A stretch of DNA of 64,000 nucleotides from Fontibacterium sp040404065 (GCA_040404065.1 JBBAJM010000001.1); one strand, 5' to 3'. Positions 26,088 through 36,007 are shown, numbered from the stretch's first letter. Numbers and translations: made by a program. The notes: a model not told the origin generated them from the sequence alone.

Positions 26088-27029
26088 ATGTTTAAAAAAA
26101 TATTAACAACAATCGCTGCATTGTTGTTTGCTATCAATACTTCAAATTCAGCAGAATTTATAAATATTCTAACAGGCGGAACTTCAGGAGTTTATTATCC
26201 TTTAGGCGTTGGAATTTCAAAAATTTACGGTGAAAAAATTAAAGAGGTAAAAGTTCAAGTACAAGCAACAAAAGCATCTGTTGAAAATTTAAATCTTCTT
26301 CAAGATGGAAAAGGAGAATTAGCATTTGTTTTAGGAGATGCTCTTAAAGATGCTTGGCAAGGAAATGAAGACGCAGGTTTTAAAGTTAAACTTGATAAAT
26401 TAAGAGTGATTGGCGCAATTTATCCAAACTATATTCAAATCGTAGCTTCAAAAGATTCTAAAATTAAAACTTTAGCAGATCTTAAAGGAAAAGGTTTGTC
26501 AGTCGGAGCGGCTAAATCTGGAACTGAATTAAATACTAGAGCCTTATTTAAAGCGGCAGGTATGAGTTATAAAGATTTAGGTAAGATCGAGTATTTGCCT
26601 TACGCAGAGTCTGTTGAACTAATTAAGAATAGACAATTAGATGCAACTCTTCAGTCGGCAGGTCTTGGTGTGGCATCACTTAAAGATCTTTCAACTTCAT
26701 TAGATATCGTTGTGGTTTCTGTTCCTGCGGAAATAGTAAAAAAAATGGGGGCACCATTTGTTGCTGCTAAAATTCCAGCGAACACTTACAAAGGTCAAAC
26801 AGAAGATGTTAACACTGCATCAGTAATCAATTATTTGGTTACTCGCAAAGATGTTTCTGAAGCAACGGCATATCAGATGACAAAATTATTTTATGAAAGC
26901 CTTCCTGAAATGATTGCGTCTCACTCTGCGGCTAAAGATATTTCTTTAGAAAATGCAGCTAAGAACTCACCAGTTCCTTTGCATCCTGGTGCTGCTAAAT
27001 ATTATAAAGAAAAAGGACTTATTAAATAA
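26088..27029 (+). CDS. TAXI-family TRAP transporter solute receptor
   Basis: TAXI receptors are periplasmic binding proteins of tripartite ATP-independent periplasmic transporters. The 313-residue protein has a signal peptide (cleavage near NTSNSA-EF, residue 22) and the family's GGTSGVYYPLGVGISKIY. LQDGKGELAFVLGDAL, IVASKDSKIKTLADLKGKGLSVGAAKSGTE and a C-terminal PLHPGAAKYYKEKG motif complete the pattern. Characterised TAXI receptors bind glutamate-like or other carboxylates, but the ligand here is not readable. It is followed after 22 bases by the fused permease. Confidence 0.93.
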   Translation: MFKKILTTIAALLFAINTSNSAEFINILTGGTSGVYYPLGVGISKIYGEKIKEVKVQVQATKASVENLNLLQDGKGELAFVLGDALKDAWQGNEDAGFKVKLDKLRVIGAIYPNYIQIVASKDSKIKTLADLKGKGLSVGAAKSGTELNTRALFKAAGMSYKDLGKIEYLPYAESVELIKNRQLDATLQSAGLGVASLKDLSTSLDIVVVSVPAEIVKKMGAPFVAAKIPANTYKGQTEDVNTASVINYLVTRKDVSEATAYQMTKLFYESLPEMIASHSAAKDISLENAAKNSPVPLHPGAAKYYKEKGLIK

Positions 27030-27051
27030 TTTTAATTTAATAAGTTAATTC

Positions 27052-29151
27052 ATGAAAAAATCAAAAGGATCTAAGACAGCTGACAATAGTTCAGCTGTCT
27101 TATCTGATGCTATTATTGAAGATTTCCCAAGGACTACTGAAGGAAGAATCTTATTTTATATAGCAATTCTTTTTTCTGTTTTTCAGTTATTAACTGCTGC
27201 TCATATTATTGATTTCTCAAGCCAAGTTGTCCGGGCAATCCACGTTGGATTTTTAGGCTTAATAGGCCTTCCGCTGATTAGTTCTTTAAAAAAATATAGT
27301 TTAATTTCCAGAACTTTTTTCTGGATTTTAGGAATTTTAAGTTTTGGAATTGGTCTGTATCAACTTATTGAATACAAAGATTTAATCGTTAGAGCAGGAG
27401 ATCCAAACACTACAGATATAGTTGTAGGCGTTGTAGCTTTAGTGGTACTTTTTGTTGCCTGTTGGATTTTGATGGGATCTTCACTTCCAATCATGTCAGG
27501 TTTTTTTCTTCTTTATTGTTTGTTTGGAAATTATTTACCAGGAATTTTTCAACACCGCGGATACGATTTCAAACAAATCATAGAACAAATGTCCTATGGT
27601 ACCGAAGGTATTTATGGAGTGCCTATCTATGTTTCTTCTACTTATATTTATTTATTCATTTTATTTGGTTCATTTTTAGAGCGAGCAGGGATGATCAAAT
27701 TATTTAACGATGTTTCCATGGGTTTAGTTGGACACATGACAGGAGGTCCTGCGAAGGTTGCGGTTATATCTTCAGGAATGATGGGAACAATTTCAGGATC
27801 AGGAATTGCAAACGTTGTAACAGTTGGACAGTTCACTATACCGTTGATGAAAAAATTTGGTTACAGATCTGCTTTTGCAGGTGGAGTTGAATCCACAGCT
27901 TCAATGGGCGGACAAATTATGCCACCTGTAATGGGAGCAGTTGCTTTCATCATGGCAGAAACTTTAGGAATTCAGTATTACGAAGTTTGTATTGCAGCAA
28001 TACTTCCTGCTTTCTTTTATTATGCATCAGCTTTTTGGATGGTGCATTTAGAGGCGAGCAAAAACAATTTAGTTGGTTTACCAAAAAATAAATTACCCTC
28101 ACCATTAAAAGCCTTAAAGCAAAAATGGTATTTAGTTTTACCATTAGCGGCTCTTGTTTATCTTTTATTTGCTGGTTATACGCCTTTGTATGCTGGAATT
28201 ATTGGTTTAATTTTAACAACATTTTTAATTTTAGGAGCATCCATCACTCTTGGTTTTTCATCTAAAGTAAATAGATTTATTTTTTGGATCGCTTTAGGTT
28301 TTATTGCTTCTTCTTTCTTTAAATTAGGAACAACAATTATTATTGCAACTTTATTTATATTATTAGTTTGGAACTTTTTTGTTAAAGGCGGAAAAAAAAC
28401 TTTAATAGATTGTAGAGACTCTTTAGCAGATGGAGCTAAAACAGCATTACCAGTTGGACTTGCCTGTGCAATTGTTGGAATAATTATTGGCGCCTTAACA
28501 TTAACTGGAATTGCAAACACAATTGGTCAGTTAATTATTGAGATCGGAAAGAATAGTTTGATAGTATCTTTGTTTTTGACGATGATCGTTTGCATTATTG
28601 TTGGAACTGGTATCCCAACTATTCCAACTTACATCATTACTTCTGCTATAGCAGGACCTGCTCTTTTTAAGTTAGGAGTTCCTCTTTTAGTAAGTCACAT
28701 GTTTGTCTTTTATTTTGGAATTTTAGCAGATCTTACACCACCGGTTGCTCTTGCCTGTATGGCAGCAGCGCCTATTGCAAAAGAAGATGGCAATGTAATT
28801 GCAAATGAGTCTATGAAAATAGCAGCAGCAGGATTTGTAATACCATTTATGGCAGTCTACGCCCCAGAACTAATGCTACAGAATCCAACTGGTAAAAGCT
28901 TAGATGCGTTTTCACTTTCAGTTATTTATATTTTTATAAAAGTATCTATCGCAATAATATTTTGGGGCATGGCTGTGATTGGACATTATAGAGTTACTCT
29001 AAGTTGGACCGAAAGAGCATTAGGTGTATTAGTTGCTGGATTATTTATTATTTCAGACCCAATACTTGATAAAATAGGATTTGTAATTACGGCTATCACA
29101 GTTTTTTTAATTTGGTATAGAATTAAAAAATTACCAAACACTAATGCATGA
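27052..29151 (+). CDS. TRAP transporter fused permease (TAXI type, DctQM)
   Basis: This 699-residue inner-membrane protein carries the small DctQ-like helices and the large DctM channel in one chain, the form that pairs with TAXI receptors. Signature segments are VISSGMMGTISGSGIANVVTVGQFTIPLMKKFGYRSAFAGGVE (near 240-285), STASMGGQIMPPVMGAVAFIMAE, and GTGIPTIPTYIITSAIAGPAL. About 16-18 hydrophobic helices are visible. It uses an ion gradient, probably sodium, to import the receptor-bound solute. It overlaps the DUF1850 gene by four bases. Confidence 0.93.
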   Translation: MKKSKGSKTADNSSAVLSDAIIEDFPRTTEGRILFYIAILFSVFQLLTAAHIIDFSSQVVRAIHVGFLGLIGLPLISSLKKYSLISRTFFWILGILSFGIGLYQLIEYKDLIVRAGDPNTTDIVVGVVALVVLFVACWILMGSSLPIMSGFFLLYCLFGNYLPGIFQHRGYDFKQIIEQMSYGTEGIYGVPIYVSSTYIYLFILFGSFLERAGMIKLFNDVSMGLVGHMTGGPAKVAVISSGMMGTISGSGIANVVTVGQFTIPLMKKFGYRSAFAGGVESTASMGGQIMPPVMGAVAFIMAETLGIQYYEVCIAAILPAFFYYASAFWMVHLEASKNNLVGLPKNKLPSPLKALKQKWYLVLPLAALVYLLFAGYTPLYAGIIGLILTTFLILGASITLGFSSKVNRFIFWIALGFIASSFFKLGTTIIIATLFILLVWNFFVKGGKKTLIDCRDSLADGAKTALPVGLACAIVGIIIGALTLTGIANTIGQLIIEIGKNSLIVSLFLTMIVCIIVGTGIPTIPTYIITSAIAGPALFKLGVPLLVSHMFVFYFGILADLTPPVALACMAAAPIAKEDGNVIANESMKIAAAGFVIPFMAVYAPELMLQNPTGKSLDAFSLSVIYIFIKVSIAIIFWGMAVIGHYRVTLSWTERALGVLVAGLFIISDPILDKIGFVITAITVFLIWYRIKKLPNTNA

Positions 29152-29513
29152 GTTTATGCGTTTTAACCGGAACAAAAGTTACAACGTTCGCACTTTCGTT
29201 TTTTACGTTGGTTTGGACTCATTCCATAGAGAAAGTGGAGTGGCAAGAAGATTGGAAGATTGTTAATTCAAAACTGAAAATTGTAGAAGCAAGAATTAAA
29301 GGTTCGGGTGCTGGAATGGAGCCTCCTCCTGACGCAAAACTAGTCAAGGGTTGGTGGGTTTATAAACCCAAAGTTAGCGCTAAAGATGAATTGATATTAG
29401 CAACCTCTGAAACTAATATTAAAAACTGGAGCATTTGCTTTGAAGGAAAGTGCGAAGAACTTCCAAGAAACGAAAATAAACCGTTGAAGTTATATGCCTG
29501 CGATAGTAAATAA
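29148..29513 (+). CDS. DUF1850 protein associated with TRAP-TAXI transporter
   Basis: This 121-residue protein has the DUF1850 pattern: TFALSFFTLVWTHSIEKVEWQEDW, then RIKGSGAGMEPPPDAKLVKG, WWVYKP and a C-terminal pair of cysteines in WSICFEGKCEEL. Such proteins are regularly encoded next to TAXI receptor and permease genes, and their role is not established. The hydrophobic start is short, so export is uncertain. The ATG overlaps the permease stop (ATGA), and acnA begins 15 bases after its stop. Confidence 0.82.
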   Translation: MSLCVLTGTKVTTFALSFFTLVWTHSIEKVEWQEDWKIVNSKLKIVEARIKGSGAGMEPPPDAKLVKGWWVYKPKVSAKDELILATSETNIKNWSICFEGKCEELPRNENKPLKLYACDSK

Positions 29514-29528
29514 ATCTCGAATTTCTTT

Positions 29529-32192
29529 ATGAGCAAAATTAATTCTTTTAAATCAAAAAAAATAATCAAAGCTAACGGAAAAGACTATGTTATTTACAGC
29601 TTAACTGAAGCTGAGAAGAATGGTCTTAAAGATATAAACAAACTTCCAAAGTCCCTTAAAGTTTTATTAGAAAATTTACTTCGTCACGAAGATAATAGTA
29701 CAGTTGATAAGACGCAAATTAACGCCATCCAAAGTTGGTTAACGACTAAAACTTCGGATACCGAAATCGCTTATCGTCCAGCTAGAGTTTTAATGCAGGA
29801 CTACACAGGAATTCCAGCAGTTGCAGATTTAGCTGCAATGCGTGATGCGGTGAAAGCAAAAAATAAAGATCCAAAAAAAATTAATCCATTATCGCAAGTA
29901 GATTTAGTCATTGATCACTCAGTGATGGTTGATAATTATGCAAATAAAGATTCATTTGATTTGAACGTTGAAAAAGAATTCTCAAGAAATGGTGAAAGAT
30001 ATTCATTTTTGAAATGGGGTCAGCAAGCATTTGATAATTTTAAAGTGGTTCCTCCAGGAACAGGAATTTGTCACCAAGTTAATTTAGAATATTTATCAAA
30101 AGTAGTTTGGTCTTCAGAAATCAATGGAGAACTAACTGCTTATCCAGATACTTTAGTAGGCACAGACAGTCACACAACAATGGTGAATGGTCTTGCGGTT
30201 CTTGGTTGGGGAGTTGGTGGAATTGAAGCTGAAGCTGTGATGTTAGGGCAACCTATTTCAATGTTAATTCCAGAGGTTGTTGGCTTTGAAGTTAAAGGAA
30301 AATTGCCAGAAGGCACAACAGCAACAGATTTAGTTTTAACCGTTACACAAATGTTAAGAAAAAAAGGTGTAGTTGGAAAATTTGTAGAGTTTTATGGTGA
30401 AGGTTTAAAAAATCTATCTCTCGCAGACAGAGCAACAATTGCAAACATGGCGCCAGAATATGGGGCGACATGCGGATTTTTTCCAATTGATGAAGAGACG
30501 CTCAAATATTTAGAATTTACTGGCAGAGATAAAGACTTAATTAAACTTATAGAAGTTTATGCAAAAGAGCAGGGACTATGGACAAGTTCAGGAATGGTAT
30601 TTACAGATACTTTAAGTTTAGATGTAAGCACAGTGGTTCCAACAATTGCAGGACCAAAACGTCCACAAGATAAAGTTTTATTAACGGATGCTGCAAAAGA
30701 CTTTGATAAAAACTTTAAAGAGACAATCAAAAGAACAGCGTTAAAAGAATATGCTGTTGAAAACGCAAATTATAAATTAAAAGATGGGAATATTGTAATT
30801 GCTGCAATCACATCTTGCACAAATACTTCTAACCCTAGCGTTTTAATTGCTGCAGGACTTCTTGCTAAAAAAGCAATTGAAAAAGGATTATCTTCTAAGC
30901 CTTGGGTTAAAACTTCATTGGCCCCTGGTTCTAAAGTTGTAACTGATTATTTAGAAAAAGCAGGACTTGATACTTATCTTAATCAATTAGGTTTCAATTT
31001 AGTAGGTTATGGTTGTACGACTTGCATTGGAAACTCTGGACCGTTGAACGACAACATTAATAATGCAATTACAAAAGGTGAATTGTATGTAGCATCAATT
31101 CTTTCAGGAAATAGAAACTTTGAAGGACGAGTGCATCCGCAAGTTAAAGCAAATTACTTAGCATCACCTCCACTTGTTGTGGCTTACGCTATCGCAGGTT
31201 CAATGACCTTTGATCTTTATAAAGATTCACTTGGCAAAGATAAGAGTGGCAAAGATGTATTCTTAAAAGATATTTGGCCGTCTAATAAAGAGATCGCAGA
31301 CACCATCTTAACTTCAATTACAGCGCAGATGTATAGATCAAGATATGATAATGTATCTGAAGGTCCTGATAGCTGGCAAAAAATTAAAACAGTTGCGAGC
31401 AGCATTTATGATTGGGATCAAAAATCAACTTACGTTAAACGACCACCATTCTTTGAAAACTTACCTGATAAACCAGAAGGATTTAAAGCGATTAAAAACG
31501 CAAGACCTCTTCTTATTTTAGCAGATTCAATAACGACGGATCACATTTCTCCAGCAGGATCTATTCAAAAGTCTGGACCTACAGGTGACTATTTTATGCA
31601 ACATCAAGTATTACAAAAAGATTTTAACTCTTATGGAGCGAGAAGAGGAAATCACGAAGTGATGATGCGCGGAACATTTGCAAACATTAGAATTAAAAAT
31701 GAAATGGCTCCAGGAACAGAAGGTGGTGTTACAATGATTTATCCTGATAAAAAAGTAATGCCAGTATTTGATGCTTCTATGGAATATCAAAAAAGAAAAG
31801 TAGATCTTATTGTAATTGCAGGAAAAGAATACGGAACGGGATCATCGCGTGATTGGGCCGCAAAAGGTACAAAACTTTTAGGTGTTAAAGCTGTTATCGC
31901 AGAAAGCTTCGAGAGAATTCACAGATCTAATTTAGTTGGCATGGGAATATTACCTCTTCAATTTAAAGAAGGTTTTTCTAGAAAAACTTTAAATATAAAA
32001 GGATCTGAAATTATAAACATTCTTAATGTTGAAAAAGGTTTAAAACCTAGAGAAGAAGTAACCGTTGAATTCTTATATGAAGATGGAAGTTCTAAGAAAA
32101 TAAATGTTCTTTCTAGAATCGATACTGATAATGAAACTGAATACTATAAGCACGGTGGCATTCTTCAGTACGTTCTAAGAAATATGGCTTAA
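29529..32192 (+). CDS. acnA: Aconitate hydratase AcnA
   Basis: AcnA is the [4Fe-4S] enzyme converting citrate to isocitrate in the TCA cycle. The 887 residues are full length for the IRP/AcnA type. Cluster ligands are visible in AAITSCTNTSNPSVLIAAG (near residue 433) and GYGCTTCIGNSGPL (near 496-499). GTDSHTTMVNGLAVLGWGVGGIEAEA and the domain-4 motif GKEYGTGSSRDWAAKGTKLLGVKAVIAESFERIHRSNLVGMG are intact. It lies 15 bases after the TRAP gene cluster and may be read with it. The convergent pxpC ends nine bases beyond. Confidence 0.97.
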   Translation: MSKINSFKSKKIIKANGKDYVIYSLTEAEKNGLKDINKLPKSLKVLLENLLRHEDNSTVDKTQINAIQSWLTTKTSDTEIAYRPARVLMQDYTGIPAVADLAAMRDAVKAKNKDPKKINPLSQVDLVIDHSVMVDNYANKDSFDLNVEKEFSRNGERYSFLKWGQQAFDNFKVVPPGTGICHQVNLEYLSKVVWSSEINGELTAYPDTLVGTDSHTTMVNGLAVLGWGVGGIEAEAVMLGQPISMLIPEVVGFEVKGKLPEGTTATDLVLTVTQMLRKKGVVGKFVEFYGEGLKNLSLADRATIANMAPEYGATCGFFPIDEETLKYLEFTGRDKDLIKLIEVYAKEQGLWTSSGMVFTDTLSLDVSTVVPTIAGPKRPQDKVLLTDAAKDFDKNFKETIKRTALKEYAVENANYKLKDGNIVIAAITSCTNTSNPSVLIAAGLLAKKAIEKGLSSKPWVKTSLAPGSKVVTDYLEKAGLDTYLNQLGFNLVGYGCTTCIGNSGPLNDNINNAITKGELYVASILSGNRNFEGRVHPQVKANYLASPPLVVAYAIAGSMTFDLYKDSLGKDKSGKDVFLKDIWPSNKEIADTILTSITAQMYRSRYDNVSEGPDSWQKIKTVASSIYDWDQKSTYVKRPPFFENLPDKPEGFKAIKNARPLLILADSITTDHISPAGSIQKSGPTGDYFMQHQVLQKDFNSYGARRGNHEVMMRGTFANIRIKNEMAPGTEGGVTMIYPDKKVMPVFDASMEYQKRKVDLIVIAGKEYGTGSSRDWAAKGTKLLGVKAVIAESFERIHRSNLVGMGILPLQFKEGFSRKTLNIKGSEIINILNVEKGLKPREEVTVEFLYEDGSSKKINVLSRIDTDNETEYYKHGGILQYVLRNMA

Positions 32193-32201
32193 ATATTTTA
32201 T

Positions 32202-33158
32202 TTATATTCCTTCAATATTAGAAATTCTTTTTTTTATTTTATCGAGATAAAGAGCAAATTGCTGTTCAGCAGCTTCTAAAGTTACAAGTTGAAAGAAAAT
32301 TTCTTTGTTAGCGTTTTGTTGAATTAAATCATCATAATCAGATGAAATAATAGAACCTATTTTTGGATATCCGCCTGTTGTTGGATGGTCTGATAAAAGT
32401 ATAATTGGATTTCCATCTCCTGGAACCTGAATGGCCCCTTTTATAATACCTTCAGAGGGAATATTAGAATTCACTAAGTTTTCTAGACTTTTACCTATAA
32501 CTCTCATTCCCATTCTGTCAGTTTGCTTCGTGATTAAATAAGGAGTTGAAAAAAATTGCTTTTTAGAAGCAGCACTAAAATAATGAAATTGCGGACCAGG
32601 AAGTACACTGAAGATCTTTTTTTCTTCAAATTTTATATTTCTTATTATTTTATTTTCTGGAATTGTAGAGTTTTTAAAAATTAAGATCTTATCTTTTAAT
32701 TCAATCTTTTTCCCATCATTAGGACCAATAAATGCTCGAGGTTGAGATGAAACTGATCCACAAAATTTATCTAGTTTAAAGCCTCCCTCAATACTTAGAT
32801 AACCATAGACAGATGCCTTTGTTGCAAGAATATCTAATTGATCGCCTTCATTTAGATCGTAAGTGCGGTAAGGTTCACCATTAATTTCTGCTTTTTGAGA
32901 ATATATTTTAAAAAAAACATTTCCTGTAATTGCAATTTTAGTTTTACCTTTAACTAACTTTAGCAGAGGACCTTGGTAAGCAAATTCTATTGCGCCCGTA
33001 TTTTTTTCATTGTTTAACAAAACGTTAGAAAGTAGAAAAGATTGGTAATCCATGGCGCCACCAGGAGCCAGTCCCATATATTGAACACCAAATCTTCCTT
33101 TATCTTGAAAGGTTGAATTGATACCGGGTCTTAAAACTTCAAAATAACTTTGTTCCAT
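32202..33158 (-). CDS. pxpC: 5-oxoprolinase subunit PxpC (KipA-like)
   Basis: PxpA, PxpB and PxpC together hydrolyse 5-oxo-L-proline to L-glutamate with ATP in many bacteria. The 318-residue protein belongs to the biotin-dependent-carboxyltransferase-like KipA family. It shows VLRPGINSTFQDKGRFGVQYMGLAPGGAMD near the N terminus, the GPNDGKKIEL and LPGPQFHYF segments, and the C-terminal PSEGIIKGAIQVPGDGNPIILLSDHPTTGGYPKIG. The start overlaps the pxpB stop by one base. The third subunit gene, pxpA, is divergent just upstream of pxpB. Confidence 0.92.
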   Translation of the reverse strand: MEQSYFEVLRPGINSTFQDKGRFGVQYMGLAPGGAMDYQSFLLSNVLLNNEKNTGAIEFAYQGPLLKLVKGKTKIAITGNVFFKIYSQKAEINGEPYRTYDLNEGDQLDILATKASVYGYLSIEGGFKLDKFCGSVSSQPRAFIGPNDGKKIELKDKILIFKNSTIPENKIIRNIKFEEKKIFSVLPGPQFHYFSAASKKQFFSTPYLITKQTDRMGMRVIGKSLENLVNSNIPSEGIIKGAIQVPGDGNPIILLSDHPTTGGYPKIGSIISSDYDDLIQQNANKEIFFQLVTLEAAEQQFALYLDKIKKRISNIEGI

Positions 33159-33835
33159 TATTTTAATTCTGATTTATTAACTTTTTTAAATTTTATTATG
33201 TCTCCCGGTGAAAACAAACAGGGGTTTGTTAAATTTTTAGTATCAAATAATTTAACAGATGTTCTGCCAATAATATTCCACCCACCAGGACTTAAATAAG
33301 GATAGATAATGCAAAACTTTTCAGCGATAGCAACGGAACCTATGGGAACTTGAACTCTTGGTGACTGTAATCGACTTGTAAATAATTTCTTATCAAGATC
33401 ACCCATATAAGGATGTCCTGGCATAAAACCAATCATGTACACATAAAACTCAGTCTCCAGATGTGTTTTGATAATTTCTTCTTTCGATAATTTAAGGGAT
33501 TTGGTTAAATTTTCTAAATCAAGTGCAAATTCATCATCATAACAAACAGGAATAGTCCAAGCTTTGCCCGATTGAGATGTAGTTAATTTTTTAAGATCAA
33601 TAGATGAAATTAATTCTTTAATTTTATGTGAGTTGTTTTTTTCCAAATCGAAATGGACAACTAACTTGTTGTAGGAAGGGATAATATTATAAATACCCTT
33701 AATCTCGTCTTTATTACTTTTTTCTTTAAGATAGTTAAAAAGACTAATAACTTTTTTATTAATATCCTTGTTTACCTCTTCGCCAAAATCACAAATAATT
33801 CCTTGATCACTGATATTAGTTATTTTTTTTATCAT
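33158..33835 (-). CDS. pxpB: 5-oxoprolinase subunit PxpB (KipI-like)
   Basis: The 225-residue protein is the KipI-family subunit of the PxpABC 5-oxoprolinase. Its C-terminal domain is highly diagnostic: FYVYMIGFMPGHPYMGDLD, LQSPRVQVPIGSVAIAEKFC and IYPYLSPGGWNIIGRT. An N-terminal domain of about 90 residues precedes it. In Bacillus, KipI was first described as a kinase inhibitor, but the complete pxpA/B/C set here supports the metabolic role. The gene starts 50 bases from divergent pxpA, so both arms could share regulatory DNA. Confidence 0.92.
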   Translation of the reverse strand: MIKKITNISDQGIICDFGEEVNKDINKKVISLFNYLKEKSNKDEIKGIYNIIPSYNKLVVHFDLEKNNSHKIKELISSIDLKKLTTSQSGKAWTIPVCYDDEFALDLENLTKSLKLSKEEIIKTHLETEFYVYMIGFMPGHPYMGDLDKKLFTSRLQSPRVQVPIGSVAIAEKFCIIYPYLSPGGWNIIGRTSVKLFDTKNLTNPCLFSPGDIIKFKKVNKSELK

Positions 33836-33885
33836 GGATATTGTATAAACTTTTAGAAATTTTAAATTAGCAAAAGCGAAATATA

Positions 33886-34659
33886 ATGGAAGTAAATATT
33901 AATAGTGATCTTGGCGAAAGTTCAAAGTTTCATTCTACAGAAAATGATCCTGCCTTATTAAAAATAGTAAATTCTGCAAACATTGCTTGTGGTTATCATG
34001 CGGGCGATGAAGAAACGATGGAAAAAACCATTCGTATATCCAAAGATAATGGAGTTAGCATTGGATCACATCCTTCTTATTTAGATAGAGAAAATTTTGG
34101 TAGAAAGAGAATGAATATTTCACCAGAGGAAGTTACTAAACTTGTCATTGATCAGTGTGAAATTCTAAACAAAGTCGCAGATAAATTAAAAATGAAAGTA
34201 ACTCATGTAAAACCACATGGTGCTTTGAGTAATATGGCTTGCGAGAATTATGAATTGTCCTTCACTATAGCTAAAGCCGTTAAGCAATTTGATCCAAATA
34301 TAATTTTTTTAGCCCATGCACAGACTGAGATGGAAAAAGCAGGTCGTGATTTAAAATTAAGAATTGCTTGCGAAGTGTTTGCAGATAGAAACTATGAAGA
34401 TAACGGTTATCTTGTTGCAAGATCTAAACCTAATGCAATGATCTTAGGCAGAGAAGAGTCTGCAAAACACGTTCTTAGAATGTTAGAAAATCAGGCTTTA
34501 AATTGTTATTCTGGAAAACAAATTCCTTGTGACATTGATTCAATTTGCGTTCATGGAGATGAAAAAACTGCAGTGGATAACGCTCAATATTTAAGAGAAG
34601 TTTTAATTAAGAACGGTTTTCAATTAAAATCTTTAGATAAGTTAAAAAAAATTAATTAA
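33886..34659 (+). CDS. pxpA: 5-oxoprolinase subunit PxpA (LamB/YcsF family)
   Basis: PxpA is the YcsF-family subunit with an NodB-like barrel. The 257 residues start with VNINSDLGESSKFH and contain NSANIACGYHAGDEETMEKTI, IGSHPSYLDRENFGRK and HVKPHGALSNMA. EVFADRNYEDNGYLVAR and the C-terminal DSICVHGDEKTAV complete the family pattern. All expected motifs are intact. It is divergent from pxpB-pxpC and ends at a bidirectional terminator shared with the convergent ABC-transporter receptor gene. Confidence 0.94.
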   Translation: MEVNINSDLGESSKFHSTENDPALLKIVNSANIACGYHAGDEETMEKTIRISKDNGVSIGSHPSYLDRENFGRKRMNISPEEVTKLVIDQCEILNKVADKLKMKVTHVKPHGALSNMACENYELSFTIAKAVKQFDPNIIFLAHAQTEMEKAGRDLKLRIACEVFADRNYEDNGYLVARSKPNAMILGREESAKHVLRMLENQALNCYSGKQIPCDIDSICVHGDEKTAVDNAQYLREVLIKNGFQLKSLDKLKKIN

Positions 34660-34663
34660 TCCC

Positions 34664-34706
34664 AAAAAAAAAGGGACGATTAATTAAAACCGTCCCTTAA
34701 TTTTTT
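34664..34706. terminator. Bidirectional intrinsic terminator between pxpA and the Liv receptor gene
   Basis: AAGGGACG (34671-34678) and CGTCCCTT (34691-34698) form a perfect eight-pair stem. On its left the plus strand has a run of nine A and on its right AATTTTTT, so U tracts follow the stem on both strands. The stem lies between the convergent ends of pxpA and the receptor gene, exactly where a shared terminator is expected. Confidence 0.88.
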
Positions 34707-34718
34707 AAAAATAATTAC

Positions 34719-35984
34719 TTATTTTTTTTGTGCCCAAGTTGGCATAGGGTATTTCACTTCACAAGCAGCGAATTCAAATGGATAAATTGTACAGTATTGT
34801 CCATTTTGTACTTGCATTAAAATTCCTCTTTGCAACTCGTTATGTCCATTTGCTCCAAACTTCACACCTTTGTAAGGAATGATTAAGTTTTTAGCAGGAA
34901 TATTCGTTTTTGTTAAAGCAACACGAATTTTCTCAGGATCAGTTGAACCAGCTCTGTTGATTGCGTCTACAAGAACCATGAATGCAGTAAATTCTCTTGC
35001 AGGAACATCAGATAAATCTCTTCCACCTGAATGTTTTTTAAATATTTCATTCACCTTAGCAAGGTTAGGAACTTTTTTGGCAAGATCGAAGTTGAAAGGT
35101 GATCTTGTGATTACACCTTCAGCATCTTTACCCATTGTAGACAAGAATGTTGGGTCTACATACCCAGCATTTTGCGCGATTAATAGTTTTGGATTGTAAT
35201 CCAATTCTTTTGCTGTTTTTAAGAAAAGAAATGCATCAGATGTATAAGAAGAAGGAAGTAAAACATCAGCGTTGGACGCTTTTAGTTTTTGAACTTCTGA
35301 AGTTAAAGATGTTGCTTTTGAATTATAAGCAATTTTATCTAAAACTTTGTAGCTCTTTTCTTTTGCAAGTTTCTCTTGTGTAGTTCCGCTATCAGTTCCC
35401 CAAAGAGAATCTTCATGCAAAATGCTCACACTTGATAATTTAATATTCTTTTTCTTTTGCAAATCCGACATAAAATCGTACATCACTTGTGTAAATTCAC
35501 CATCATGCGGAGTTACTCTAAAGAAATACTTTAGACCACGTTCGGTTAAATTAGGTGCTGTTGAAGCTCCGTTCACGTATGGAATTCCAGCTCTATCAGC
35601 AACTAAACTTGTTGTTGCAGTTACTGCTGAAAAGTAAGCACCAAATAATGCATGAACTTTTTCATTATTAATTAATCTCTCAGCTTCACCTTGGCCAATT
35701 TCTGGTTTTCCTTGGTGGTCAGCGATAACTAATCTAATTTTAGCGCCTTTTAATCCTGGCAAACCTTTTCCTTTTGCAAAAGGAAAATCAAGATCAACAT
35801 CTTCGTTAACAATCTCTACAGCTGTTTTAAGAGCCGCAATTGAATCAAGACCAATTTGTGCAACTGGACCTGTTAATGGATGTAGAACACCAATCACTAC
35901 TTCATTAACTTTTTGTTGCGCAACGGCAAATGAGTTAAATGAGAGAGAAAGGGCAGCTACAAAACATAATAAGTATTTTTTCAT
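34719..35984 (-). CDS. Liv-type ABC transporter substrate-binding protein
   Basis: This 421-residue periplasmic receptor has a signal peptide (cleavage near FAVAQQ, about residue 22) and a type-I periplasmic-binding fold. Features include EVVIGVLHPLTGPVAQIGLDS, RLINNEKVHALFGAYFSAVT, the ASTAPNLTERGLKYFFRVTP segment and a C-terminal cysteine pair. Family members bind branched-chain amino acids, amides, urea or other small carboxylates; the ligand cannot be called. It is divergent from livH-livM-livG-livF, an arrangement that gives it a separate, usually stronger, promoter. Confidence 0.9.
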   Translation of the reverse strand: MKKYLLCFVAALSLSFNSFAVAQQKVNEVVIGVLHPLTGPVAQIGLDSIAALKTAVEIVNEDVDLDFPFAKGKGLPGLKGAKIRLVIADHQGKPEIGQGEAERLINNEKVHALFGAYFSAVTATTSLVADRAGIPYVNGASTAPNLTERGLKYFFRVTPHDGEFTQVMYDFMSDLQKKKNIKLSSVSILHEDSLWGTDSGTTQEKLAKEKSYKVLDKIAYNSKATSLTSEVQKLKASNADVLLPSSYTSDAFLFLKTAKELDYNPKLLIAQNAGYVDPTFLSTMGKDAEGVITRSPFNFDLAKKVPNLAKVNEIFKKHSGGRDLSDVPAREFTAFMVLVDAINRAGSTDPEKIRVALTKTNIPAKNLIIPYKGVKFGANGHNELQRGILMQVQNGQYCTIYPFEFAACEVKYPMPTWAQKK

Positions 35985-36007
35985 AGATCTCCGTTATTTT
36001 TTTAAAT

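Noticed and set aside
28176..28520. 114-codon minus-strand frame inside the TRAP permease
   Set aside because: Antisense to conserved transmembrane helices, low-complexity translation and no neighbouring signals.
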